Below, one piece after another: positions 22,050 to 31,300 of a DNA stretch of 64,000 nucleotides. The stretch is from assembly GCA_009829735.1 (NCBI GenBank), contig CM020618.1, forward strand, positions 14,738,568-14,802,567, read 5' to 3'. The notes under the pieces were generated by a model, which saw nothing but the letters and a program-made list of their open reading frames with translations, was not told where the DNA came from and did not search any database. Within the stretch, counting starts at the first letter, position 1. Each line of letters opens with the position of its first letter. A program made the translations under genes and the position numbers. The DNA is from Pyropia yezoensis (taxonomy: Eukaryota; Rhodophyta; Bangiophyceae; Bangiales; Bangiaceae).

Positions 22050-24233
22050 TTACTCGTTTCCCGCCCTTGGTAAGGTGCTGTCCGCCGGGACATCCGGCTG
22101 CGGAGGTGCCTCCTCGACGGCCAGTACTCCACCTGGAGCTGGCTGCTTACCCGGTGCGGGTCCGGGTGCTCTGGCGGGATACCCCCCGGTGGATGCCTTG
22201 CGGTGCGCCGCTGCCCGCCAAGACTCCTCGGGGATGAGTGGGCAGGAAGACACCCAGTGCTGGGGATCCCCACACAACATACATCTGGACGTGCCGGTCC
22301 CTCCTTGAGTTCGTATCGGGGTAGCCCCGTAGCTGCGGTTGCCTCCCTCGGGCGCCCGAGTGCCTGCTCCCTGGTAGGCCTTGGGTCCTTGGGTCAACCG
22401 GAACATGGACTCCCCCAACCGGTTGGGTCGGCCCGCAATCTGCGGAGGTGCCTCCGTGCGTACTGCCCATGTAGGCAGGGGCTGGTGGGGGTTACCCGTA
22501 ACCGGGGCATACCCCGTCGTCCGCACATACGGGACGCGCCGTCCCGCTCCCTCGTTGACCTGGAACTGGGTCCCAGCCGGGGCGATGTACGCTACCGTAC
22601 CGTGCTCATCAATCACCGGCGTCGCCGGTAGCAACAGGTGGCCCTGTTGGTCAACTAGAGGTTCATCCTCGCCCGTAGGGGTCTGTTCGGTCGCCACCAG
22701 TACTGGTGCGGCCTTACGTTCCACCTTCTCTTGCCTCGGTACCGGGGTAAGACTGGGCTTGCCTCCCTCACCCTTGGGCTTCGGGGCCAAGGCACAATCC
22801 GGGTGTCGAACCCGGTAGGCGTCCCCTACGGACTTGCACATATGCATCAGTCGACTGAAGTTCGTCCGGGCTGTATTGGCTCCCCGAGCGGATATCCGCA
22901 CGTAGTTGGGTACTCCTGCGAACAGGATGGCCCGTAGCTCCCCTTCTCCGAGGAGCTTCCCCAGCTCGTAGTCGAGCTCTTGGATCCGGCGTCCAAACAT
23001 CTCTTCATCCTCCCAGCTCTGGGCGGTGGCAGTGCGCAGGGCCCGGTAGTGGTCCTCGCACTTGTCCTCGCTGAGGTAACTGCTCAGCAGCTCCTTGAGA
23101 ATCCCACGGTAATCCATGGGGGTGGCCGCGACCCTCAGTCCCGGCATCGGGGATGCCTGGCGAAGAATGCCTCGCACCCGTTCATCAACAAAGAACGGGA
23201 GGATCTCCAGCGCCAGCCCCTCGTTAACGAGGGCCTTGTCCGCGGCTGCCTTGAAGCTAGTCAAGAAGCCGATGACTGCCAACGGGCGTCCGTTGGGGCC
23301 CCCGAACATAGGGACTCCCTTCATAAAGGTCTGCATAGAGCGGGTCGCTCGGTGCGACGTGTTACGCATCGATTCCGATACGGTGGTAGATCGGTCTTCC
23401 AAACGATAACGTTCGGGAGTCAGTACCGACCTGAAGACTTCGTTGACGATCTCCGTGTCAGCGTCCTGGATATCCAGTCGCTTAGCCAGTTGATGAGCAA
23501 ACTCATCGGACTCCATCCGCTTCAGTAGGCTCGCAGTTGCCTGCGCGGTCATTGCTTCCACCACTGAAGATGGTACTTCAGGCGTCGGCACTTCGGGAAC
23601 CCGAGTTGCCTGGCCTCCTTCGTCGTGGGGATACTGTGAGAGGGTACCCCCTCCTCCAATAACCGACTCTCCACCGGCGTAAGTATCCGCCGGGTCGTGT
23701 CCGCGGAGTCCGCTTCGGGTGCTCCGAGCGTATCGCTCCGAGTGGCTCCGTTCCAACTCTGCCGACGAGTCGGATTCATACCCCATTGTGTCCGGGGGTT
23801 GTCCAGGAGTAGCCACACCGGGGTTGACCCTGGTGGACTCCGAAAGTGGTCCGGCCGGTTCGAACCGTACTGGTGTGGAAGGAACACGACGGGGTCCCGT
23901 CGTGTGGCGTGTTGACATCAACACTGCCATCGCGTCCTCCGTCCGCTCCTGGCGAGCGTCGAGTCCGGAAAACCGGGCCTCGATGCGGGCCATTGATGCC
24001 ATCAGGGAATCCCCTGGTGAAGGAGGCGGCGGAGTGAGGTCGGTCGATGACAGTTGAGGCGGGCCCCCGCCTCCTGCCGTCCGAGCCGTGCCAAACGTCG
24101 ATCCGGCACCGGAAAGCATTGGCGTCTCAACGTTGTCGATCGGGTTCCCAATCCCGGCTCCCGTAGTCACCTCCGGAGTCGGCGTCGACGCCGATCCGTC
24201 ATCTCGAACGTTCCCCGTCTCTTGGGTAGACAT
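22050..24233 (-). CDS. gag: E2 copy B gag (727 aa, intact)
   Basis: ATG at 24233 is chosen over the in-frame GTG at 24239. The disordered N-terminus is rich in Thr/Gly/Pro. A helical capsid-like middle follows (about residues 240-520, including the SMQTFMKGVPMFGG segment). A CCHC zinc knuckle CMLCGDPQHWVSSC lies near residues 648-661. The protein ends GNE-stop, as does gag of E3 and E4. Gag would form the virus-like particle and bind element RNA. GGGAAAC at 22056-22062 lies two codons before the stop. Confidence 0.9.
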   Translation of the reverse strand: MSTQETGNVRDDGSASTPTPEVTTGAGIGNPIDNVETPMLSGAGSTFGTARTAGGGGPPQLSSTDLTPPPPSPGDSLMASMARIEARFSGLDARQERTEDAMAVLMSTRHTTGPRRVPSTPVRFEPAGPLSESTRVNPGVATPGQPPDTMGYESDSSAELERSHSERYARSTRSGLRGHDPADTYAGGESVIGGGGTLSQYPHDEGGQATRVPEVPTPEVPSSVVEAMTAQATASLLKRMESDEFAHQLAKRLDIQDADTEIVNEVFRSVLTPERYRLEDRSTTVSESMRNTSHRATRSMQTFMKGVPMFGGPNGRPLAVIGFLTSFKAAADKALVNEGLALEILPFFVDERVRGILRQASPMPGLRVAATPMDYRGILKELLSSYLSEDKCEDHYRALRTATAQSWEDEEMFGRRIQELDYELGKLLGEGELRAILFAGVPNYVRISARGANTARTNFSRLMHMCKSVGDAYRVRHPDCALAPKPKGEGGKPSLTPVPRQEKVERKAAPVLVATEQTPTGEDEPLVDQQGHLLLPATPVIDEHGTVAYIAPAGTQFQVNEGAGRRVPYVRTTGYAPVTGNPHQPLPTWAVRTEAPPQIAGRPNRLGESMFRLTQGPKAYQGAGTRAPEGGNRSYGATPIRTQGGTGTSRCMLCGDPQHWVSSCPLIPEESWRAAAHRKASTGGYPARAPGPAPGKQPAPGGVLAVEEAPPQPDVPADSTLPRAGNE
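22056..22062 (-). promoter_or_regulatory. Putative -1 frameshift heptamer, E2 copy B
   Basis: G GGA AAC in the gag frame, then GAG TAA. In the -1 frame a linker reading continues to about 21790. The protease frame is one further shift away, so E2 pol expression is disturbed. Confidence 0.55.
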
Positions 24234-24439
24234 AGTCACAATCAGTCAACCGACGTAACAATCACCACGAATAAGAGAGCGAGGGGGTAGATTGGGGAGA
24301 GTAACAGTAGATCACAGTCAAAGGTAAAAACTCAACACAATCGATCAGGTCGCAACACCACGAGTACAAGAAAAGGACCGGATCCCTGTCCGTGTGCCAG
24401 GGCCGAAGACGGCGTCACCACAAGGGTGACGGAAACCCG

Positions 24440-24457
24440 TCCCCTGCTGCTCCACCA
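24440..24457 (-). promoter_or_regulatory. E2 primer-binding site
   Basis: On the minus strand, one base after the LTR, TGGTGGAGCAGCAGGGGA. It begins TGG, as required to pair with a tRNA CCA end. The complement fits a tRNA 3' end with acceptor strand CTGCTCC and discriminator A. E3 and E4 carry the same 18 nt. Confidence 0.8.
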
Positions 24458-24458
24458 A

Positions 24459-24821
24459 TGTAGCACAATAGGGATCCGTCGCACGTCCACTCTCAGGGAA
24501 CACTCACCAAGAGGGATCGGCACCAACGTCACCGGGAGGCCAAGGTTGCTGTCCTTGGAGCGCAAGCCACGGGACCAAGATGGGAGCCCAAATGGGAGGG
24601 GTTTGTTGTTCTACCATGGCCGGCGGTGGATTCGCCGCCGGCCCCCACGTTATAAACCCTCGGAGACACTACTAACTACCCTCCACCCCAAGATGCAAGT
24701 CCCTCTGGTCATACGTAACTTACAGATACCGTGACCAGTACGAACTATCAAATTGAAAGTTAAGGGTTAGAAGTAGCCCCCCTAATATTAGGGTTACAAT
24801 ACGGCCAACCATGTTGCTCCA
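24459..24821 (-). repeat. E2 5' LTR (right copy)
   Basis: 363 bp, TGTAGCA...TTGCTCCA on the plus strand, followed by the target duplication GCAGG (24822-24826). The GC hairpin is at 24618-24643. Four substitutions separate it from the left LTR, so the insertion is fairly young. Confidence 0.93.
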
Positions 24822-25806
24822 GCAGGTTGTCCGCGTGAGCCGGCACGGCCATCACGATGGCCTTGTCCGGGGGCGGCGCTGTGTGGCGATCCACCCCCGG
24901 GGCATACGGGTAGTCCCCGATGCCCAGCCCCTCTCGTAGTACCACACGGCCGTCGTGAAGTTCACGAGCGACCCATACGAATTGGCGAAGTGCGCCATCG
25001 TCCTTGGGCCCGCGGGTGGGGCGGCGAAACTTGTGCTCGACGCTCTCCCACTCGATGAACTTGTGGAGGCGGAGCATCTCCTAAAGTAGAGTGAGTTGTC
25101 CTGATGAGCACCCCTCAGCAACTAGCTGAGGGGTGAGCTGTTCCAAACCTTGGATGAGCCGAAGCGGAAGATGGCAGAGCATCCCCCGCCGCTGAACACA
25201 AGACACCCAGGTCGACATGACCTCGAGGAGCCACTGGGTTGCCAACATGGCCCACAACAGGGGATCCGGGCTAGCCGTCAACATGACGGAGCCGAAGTGG
25301 TCGAGCAACCGTGGTAGCAACGCAGGGAACCCGTAGGGGCCCTCAACTTGAGGCCACCACTCGGGCATCTTGGGGTAGTACTGCTCCTTACTAGCAGCGG
25401 ACTGCTGCGGAAACTCAAGTTGAGCCGAGGTCACCAAGTAGGGACCTCGCCGGAAGTCCTTCTCCATCCGCACATCAAAGTGATGAGTGTGCGGATCGGC
25501 CTCGAGAAGGTACGGGGGGCGAGCTGCCACCGCGTCCGAAGTAAAGGTCGGCAAGTCGCCGGGACCCGGGATAGTTCCCCCGCGGTCCACCATGGCCTTG
25601 GCCCGCTGTACGTCTACGACTTCGTCATCGTCCAGGAAGGCAAACTGGTCCGTCCTGAAGCCGGCAGGGAACCCGACCCTACGGGGATACTTCTCCCGTA
25701 GGCGGTCCCATACCCGACTCATCGCTGTGCCAAGTCGGCCACAGCGAAGAACAGTCAACCCCTCATCATCTTCGGCGACCGGAACCACGCGCGATGCGTT
25801 GCACCT
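24822..25806 (-). pseudogene. E1 antisense ORF, middle part, cut by E2 and E3
   Basis: This is the upstream portion of the gene whose C-terminus is 3447-4221. It encodes EQYYPKMPEW (about 25360-25390), comparable to RAAYYPKVIP in the E4 aORF, and GMLCHLPLRL (about 25155-25185), comparable to NRLWFLPDLL. An in-frame TAG at 25081-25083 interrupts it, but the frame continues to the E2 border. Its N-terminus is lost at 25806, where the E3 LTR begins. It shows that the antisense ORF is not private to one element family. Confidence 0.65.
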
Positions 25807-26377
25807 TGTAGCATCCCTGGCCCCGACTAGGCGCCGACCCGGGACTGCAACCAGAGGGCACCAGGTGCCAGAGCACGCCCGCCGTGTGGTGATGGTTGGC
25901 GGCCGTGGCCCGTGCCCGGCACTGGGATGCGGTGGACTACGCCATCCACACGTGAGAGAGGGATTTCCGATGGGTTCTTGCATACTTGTGAGGGACTTGA
26001 TTTGAGAGAATTTGAGTGTGAGATTAGTGAGTGGGAATAGAATTAGTAGTGATAGTGGCCCCCGACCTGACGAGGTTAGACTCGGGTCGGGGCCACTCGG
26101 GGTTATGGGGGGGCTACCTGGCCAACGTGCCGAGGCTCCCCCAGATGCACGTTAAGAGGGACAGCGAGGCGCCCTTGGCCCGCGGCCTCAGGAAAAAGAC
26201 AACTGCGCGTTTGCTTTCCTCTTCCCCGTGTGCACTACCGTGCGTATCTGTTTGCTCTGCGAGCAGGCACGTAAGGCAACAGGCATACCACTCTCGCAGT
26301 TCCCCATTCTGTGTTACCTGTCCCTTTCCCCCGAGGGATATTGACACGTGTCTGAGAGGATCGAGTATTATACCACA
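25807..26377 (+). repeat. E3 5' LTR
   Basis: 571 bp, TGTAGCATCC...TACCACA. A long GC stem-loop (26055-26096; arms GTGGCCCCCGACCTGA and TCGGGTCGGGGCCAC with one bulge and one mismatch) and the palindrome GACACGTGTC (26343-26352, a CACGTG-core box) are shared by all four LTRs of this family. Confidence 0.92.
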
Positions 26378-26381
26378 TATT

Positions 26382-26399
26382 TGGTGGAGCAGCAGGGGA
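26382..26399 (+). promoter_or_regulatory. E3 primer-binding site
   Basis: TGGTGGAGCAGCAGGGGA, four bases after the LTR. Identical to the PBS of E2 and E4. Confidence 0.85.
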
Positions 26400-26589
26400 G
26401 TATCGGAGTGTTTGAGAAGAGACATTCGGGAGCAGCGGTTGGGTTGTTCCTGGTCTGCCTTTTTCTGTGGTTTGGGAATTATTTGCACCCGTTCACGGGA
26501 ATCCCATTCCTGGCTCTCCAACCCCTCTCTTGTGGTCTGGCGATCTTTGGACACGCAGGCAACTGGACTGTGGCTGTCAAGAGACCAAC

Positions 26590-28350
26590 ATGGCTACCCT
26601 CCCTGGCACGACGGTGCCCGAAGGGGTAGACCCCGCGTCCCTTGACGCATCCCTGGTCACCGCGGGGGACGGTGCCCAACCCGGCGTTCTCCCTACGGGT
26701 GAAGCAGACCTGGGTGTGACATCCGGTAGCGGACTGGAGTCCACAGGCGGCCAAGCACCACCTGCTCCCGTTCCTCCGGCTGTTCCTCCTGTGGGAGCCA
26801 CCCCGGGGTCAACGGCGTTTGAGTCCGCTCGCAGCAGACGTCTCCCTCCTGTCGGTTCTACTCCTCAACCTCCAGGGATAGCCCCTGGTGTGTTTACTCC
26901 TGGACCCACACATGGCAGTTGGGTGTGTACACCTCTTCCTGTGGGCACTAGCGATGCCAGAGGCACCGTTGTGACTGGTTCTACGGGTCTCCCTGAGACC
27001 TCGACTTCTGGGACCGGCCAAGCTTTTCGCCCCCTTGCATCCTATGCGGCGGGGAGCTCCAAGACCGGTAACCGGAGCAGCCGGAGGCATCGGCGCCGTC
27101 GTCGTCGCTCTAGCACCAGCGAGACCAGCTCCTCCAGTTCTGAGGATGGATATGACTGGGATGCATCTCCAGGTCCCACCCGGCGCAGGCTAGTCGATTT
27201 TGACTTCCCTGCCCACCAAGTGGGAGATGCCACCCTGAACAAGGTCACGTATTGGGGTAACTACCGGCTGGAGAACCAAGACCAAGGTTACACCCGGAAG
27301 ATGGCCAAGAAGGTGGCGTCCCTGAACCGGCGAATGCAGCCGAGCTTCGGGGGACATCCTAAGTTCTCCGGGAAGAGACCGGCGCTTATCTTTGCCTTCC
27401 TGCGCCGGTTTGTCAAGGCATGCAACGACAACGATGTGTCCGAGGGCAAGGCTCTCTACCTCCTCGTTAACTTCATGACCGGAGAAGCGGAACAGCGGTT
27501 TGCACAGGTTGTAACAGACTCTGCCGGACACATTGTTGGGCGTACCGTTGGGAGCTATCCGGAAGCGGTCAACTGGGTTCTGTCCAACTACGCTGACGGG
27601 GACTCCCTGCGTAAGGCAGTCGGCAGGCTGAACCACGCAACCATGGAGAGACAAGAGACTCCAGAGGCCTTCGCCTGTCGTGTCCGGGAGATGAACGAGG
27701 CTTGTGGCAACGTTTACCCTGAGGACAGGCTCAAGATGATCTCCTCGGAAGGGCTTCCTGAATATCTTCAAGTGGATGCGGAGAACTACAACCAGGAACA
27801 TCAAGAACATATCTTCCAGCAGTTGACGGCCTGCACCCAGGGCAAGTACCGGCAAGCCAAGGCCCTCCAAGCTCCCATGGTATCAACTCCCAAGCCGTTG
27901 TCGCGAGTTCGTCCCGGACCCGACAAGTATAAGGGAGGTGATAGCCCTGTACAGGTACTCGCGGTTGACGAGGCCTCACCCATGGGGTCAGGGGACAAGT
28001 GGGGCGGCTTCATTTCTAAGGAGCAACCATCTCTGGTCGCCCCCAAGCAAGTCAAGAACCAGCGGTTCCGGTCTTGTTGGCTGTGCCAGAAGGAGGATCA
28101 CATGTCCTACCAGTGCCCCACCATTCCCAAGGATCTCCAGGAGAAACTCAAGCGTGAAGGACTAGTGTTTTCAATGGCGGTCAACTGGGCTGACCGGCGA
28201 GCACCCTCCAAGATGGACAAGGCACAGGTACACGCAATCCGAGTGGCAACCTTACAGAGCATCACGGAGGCTCTGGCAAGGGAAACTCCTACGGACTTTG
28301 ACCTGGAGACCGAAACCTCTAAGGAATCCTCAGACCCGGGAAACGAGTAG
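26590..28350 (+). CDS. gag: E3 gag (586 aa)
   Basis: ATG 26590 (AACATGG) is the first good start after the leader. The Pro/Gly/Ser-rich N-terminus is followed by an Arg tract and a Ser-rich acidic run (about residues 158-200). The helical capsid-like region follows (about 215-450), then a CCHC knuckle CWLCQKEDHMSYQC (about 495-508). It ends PGNE-stop. The frame is intact and near-identical to the E4 gag. GGGAAAC at 28338-28344 precedes the stop. Confidence 0.92.
   Translation: MATLPGTTVPEGVDPASLDASLVTAGDGAQPGVLPTGEADLGVTSGSGLESTGGQAPPAPVPPAVPPVGATPGSTAFESARSRRLPPVGSTPQPPGIAPGVFTPGPTHGSWVCTPLPVGTSDARGTVVTGSTGLPETSTSGTGQAFRPLASYAAGSSKTGNRSSRRHRRRRRRSSTSETSSSSSEDGYDWDASPGPTRRRLVDFDFPAHQVGDATLNKVTYWGNYRLENQDQGYTRKMAKKVASLNRRMQPSFGGHPKFSGKRPALIFAFLRRFVKACNDNDVSEGKALYLLVNFMTGEAEQRFAQVVTDSAGHIVGRTVGSYPEAVNWVLSNYADGDSLRKAVGRLNHATMERQETPEAFACRVREMNEACGNVYPEDRLKMISSEGLPEYLQVDAENYNQEHQEHIFQQLTACTQGKYRQAKALQAPMVSTPKPLSRVRPGPDKYKGGDSPVQVLAVDEASPMGSGDKWGGFISKEQPSLVAPKQVKNQRFRSCWLCQKEDHMSYQCPTIPKDLQEKLKREGLVFSMAVNWADRRAPSKMDKAQVHAIRVATLQSITEALARETPTDFDLETETSKESSDPGNE
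28338..28344 (+). promoter_or_regulatory. -1 ribosomal frameshift site, E3 gag to pol
   Basis: The canonical X XXY YYZ heptamer G GGA AAC in the gag frame is followed by GAG TAG. The -1 frame from 28344 is open with no stop straight into pol. GGGAAAC is a known retroviral slippery sequence. A 5-bp hairpin GGGTActtcTACCC lies at 28394-28407, farther than usual for a stimulatory structure. Confidence 0.75.
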
Positions 28351-31300
28351 GGCAGGCGCTCTCCCCAAGTGTCTTCCCGAACCTCCGACGGCAGGGTACT
28401 TCTACCCGCTCTCCCCTTGCGTGCCGGGAAAAACGACGGCAGTTACCTGCTCAACTGGTAGCCGCCTGGACACCCTGTTTGTTCAAGGGGACCTTGCTCG
28501 TCCTGCGTAAGGAAAACCTCAAGATTAATGCTCGTATGCGTGTGGGGGATAGCCTCCCCCAAGCTGTTACGCCGGTGGTTGACACGGGAGCCGTACCAAG
28601 CGTCATCACTGAGAACCTGTTACCTCCGGGCTGGCGTCGACATGCCTGGAGAGCGCCTACCAGAACCCACATTGTCGACGCTTCGGGTCAAACCCTACGA
28701 CCGCTTGGCCGTCTTCCTGTCGCCATCTATGTCAACAATGAACCAATGCTTTTTCCCTTTCTAGTAGTCAAGACCCTATCAGTCCCCCTCATCCTAGGCT
28801 GGGACTTCCAGAAGCAGCATGTCAAGAGCATCCTACCCGGAGAAGGGAAGGTGCAGTTCAACCATGGGTTTGTGTCACCGGTATTGGAGCATCTGGACGC
28901 CAAGGTTCGCGTAGCCAAGAGCAAGAGGGAACGCATCCCACCCTCTACCTTGACTCTCTTCAAACCGGTCCTCCTACCTCCTCGCTCGGAGACCAAGGTT
29001 CAAGTAACGACCCGAACTGCAGGTCAATGCCTGATCTACGGACGTAAGGAATTTCTGGCGAAACACCGGTTATACTTGGCCCACGGACATCACGAGAAGG
29101 TAGAAAGGCACACCCCGTTCTCGGTGCTAATCGTCAACGTGAGCCGGAAGCCAATAACCCTCGCCAAGGGCACCCGAGTTGGTACAGCAGAGCCTTACCG
29201 GGGATCCGCCCGTGCTATGAGCAAGGAAGACCTCCTGAACCTGCAACAAGAACTGGCATCCAACTTGACGGCCTTATACGTACCTCCGAAACAAGAGCAG
29301 GCTGGCAGCGCTACTCCGAAACCCGAACAAGCACCACCCGGGATGCTGAAGGTCAAACAAGAAAATGTTCCTCCCGACTTGAAGGAGGCACTGGAGAAGC
29401 TTCTCCAGGAATATCGGCACCTGTGGTCTGGAGAGCTGGGCAAGATGGACGCCACTCTACACCGGATGCAACTCAAGCCGGAAGCCAAGCCAGTACACCT
29501 GCAACCGTACCGGGCTGGGCCTCATCGCCGGGATGAGATTGAGAAGCAGGTTAACAAGATGCTCAAGATGGATGTCATCGATCCGTCTGATGGAGAGTGG
29601 GCTTTCCCGGTGGTAGTCGTCCTAAAACCTGGCGGTCACTTCCGTTTCTGCGTTGACTACCGGCGCCTGAACGAGATGACAGTTAAGGATGTATACCCGA
29701 TACCCCAGATGGATGATTGCATCGACTTTCTTGGTGATGCCACCCTCTTCTCGACGCTAGATTGTAATGCCGGCTACTGGCAGATCCCTTTGGCTGACAA
29801 GGACAAGGACAAGACTACCTTCACGTGCCACCTGGGACTATTCCGGTGCAAGCGTCTTCCCTTTGGTCTCACCAATGCTCCGGCATCCTTCCAGAGAGCC
29901 ATCGACATCATCCTGTCGGGGCTAACGTGGAGAACATGTTTGGTCTACCTGGCCGACATTATCGTTTTCTCCAAGACCCCAGCGGAACACCTGGAGCACC
30001 TTCGGGAGGTCCTGGCCCTCCTGTCCAAGGCTGGAGTTACCCTCAAGGCCGAGAAGTGCCACCTGTTTGAGACTGAGGTGGAGTATCTGGGGCACGTGCT
30101 GAGTCCGGGGGAGCTCCGAGTCAATGAGAAGAACATCAAGGCCCTCCGGCATGCACGGCAACCCAAAACCCAGACGGAACTCAAGAGCTTCCTGGGTATG
30201 TGCAACGTCTACCGCCGGTTCGTACGGGACTGTGCTCTGATTGGCCGGCCACTGACCAAGCTGACCAGCAAGAAGCTTCCCGCACAACTCCCGGTGTTCG
30301 ACGAGAAGCAGACCGCGGCCTTCGAAGAGCTCAAGAGGCGCCTGACCACCACTCCAGTACTGGCGTTACCCAAGCGGGAGGGCCAGTTTGTCCTGGAGAC
30401 TGATGCCTGTGGCGTCCAGGTGGGGTGCTCTCTACTCCAGCAGCAACCTGATGGGCACTTCCTCCCGATAGGCTACTACAGTCGCGTCTTGACTCCAGCC
30501 GAGAGGAACTATTCCACGACGGAGCGCGAGTGCTTGGCAGTCGTCTGGGCTTGCTTCCTGTTACGGCCATATCTTGAAGGACAAGAGTTCCTCATCCGGG
30601 CGGATCACGCCAGCCTAAGGTGGCTGCTATGCATGGACAGCAGCCAAGGAAGGGTCGCCTGGTGGCGCTTACGCCTCTCGGAATTCAAGTACAAGGTGCG
30701 CAACAGAGCAGGAAGGGAGCAGCACTGCGCCGACACCATGTCCCAGCTGGAGACTCCTGCAGCCGACACCGGTCCTATCCCGGAGGAAATACCTTGCTTC
30801 ATCCTCCCGAATGTCGGACGTGGCTGGCACGCTCCCCTGTATGAGACACCTGAAGCTCATCAACCGGTAACCATTGACCGGATGCTGGAGGCACAACTGA
30901 CGGATCCTCAATGCTTGGAGCTTCGCCACCAAATGGACCTGAACCGGAACAGTCGTTTCTCCGAGTCTACAGATGGACTCCTGGTACGGGTGTCACCCTT
31001 CGATGGGGCAACTCAAGTCTACGTACCCCGGAGTCTACGAGCTGACATCCTACGCCTGGAGCACTCGTCTCTCCAGGCCGGACATCCTGGTATCAATCGG
31101 ATGTATGCTTCAATGCGACGACATTACTACTGGGAAACCATGGCCAGCGACGTCCATAAGCACCTGGAGGCTTGTGTTTCGTGTGCAAGGAACCGGTTGT
31201 CACAGAGGAAGAAAACTTCTAAGCTACGCCTATTCCCTGCGGCGGAGCCCTTTGCCAGCTTGAGCATGAACATTCTGGGGCCCCTACCTGAAACATCCAG

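Larger units (their letters stand above)
4222..24821 (-). mobile_element. E2: Ty3/gypsy LTR retrotransposon, interior represented twice around an N gap
   Basis: The element reads on the minus strand and has 363-bp LTRs at both ends. Target duplication GCAGG lies at 4217-4221 and 24822-24826. From the 5' side (right): LTR, PBS, gag, protease, RT, RNase H, integrase, chromodomain, then an extra ORF on the opposite strand, PPT, LTR. The interior occurs as copy A (to 14228) and copy B (from 14729), separated by 500 Ns. One complete unit would be about 10.7 kb. The copies differ mostly by single-base G/C-run indels, so gag is whole only in B, while the integrase part and the extra ORF are whole only in A. 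Confidence 0.9.

Noticed and set aside
25081..25983. One 300-codon minus-strand gene starting at 25983
   Set aside because: 25807-25983 is E3 LTR. The genuine part is the E1 antisense ORF up to 25806.
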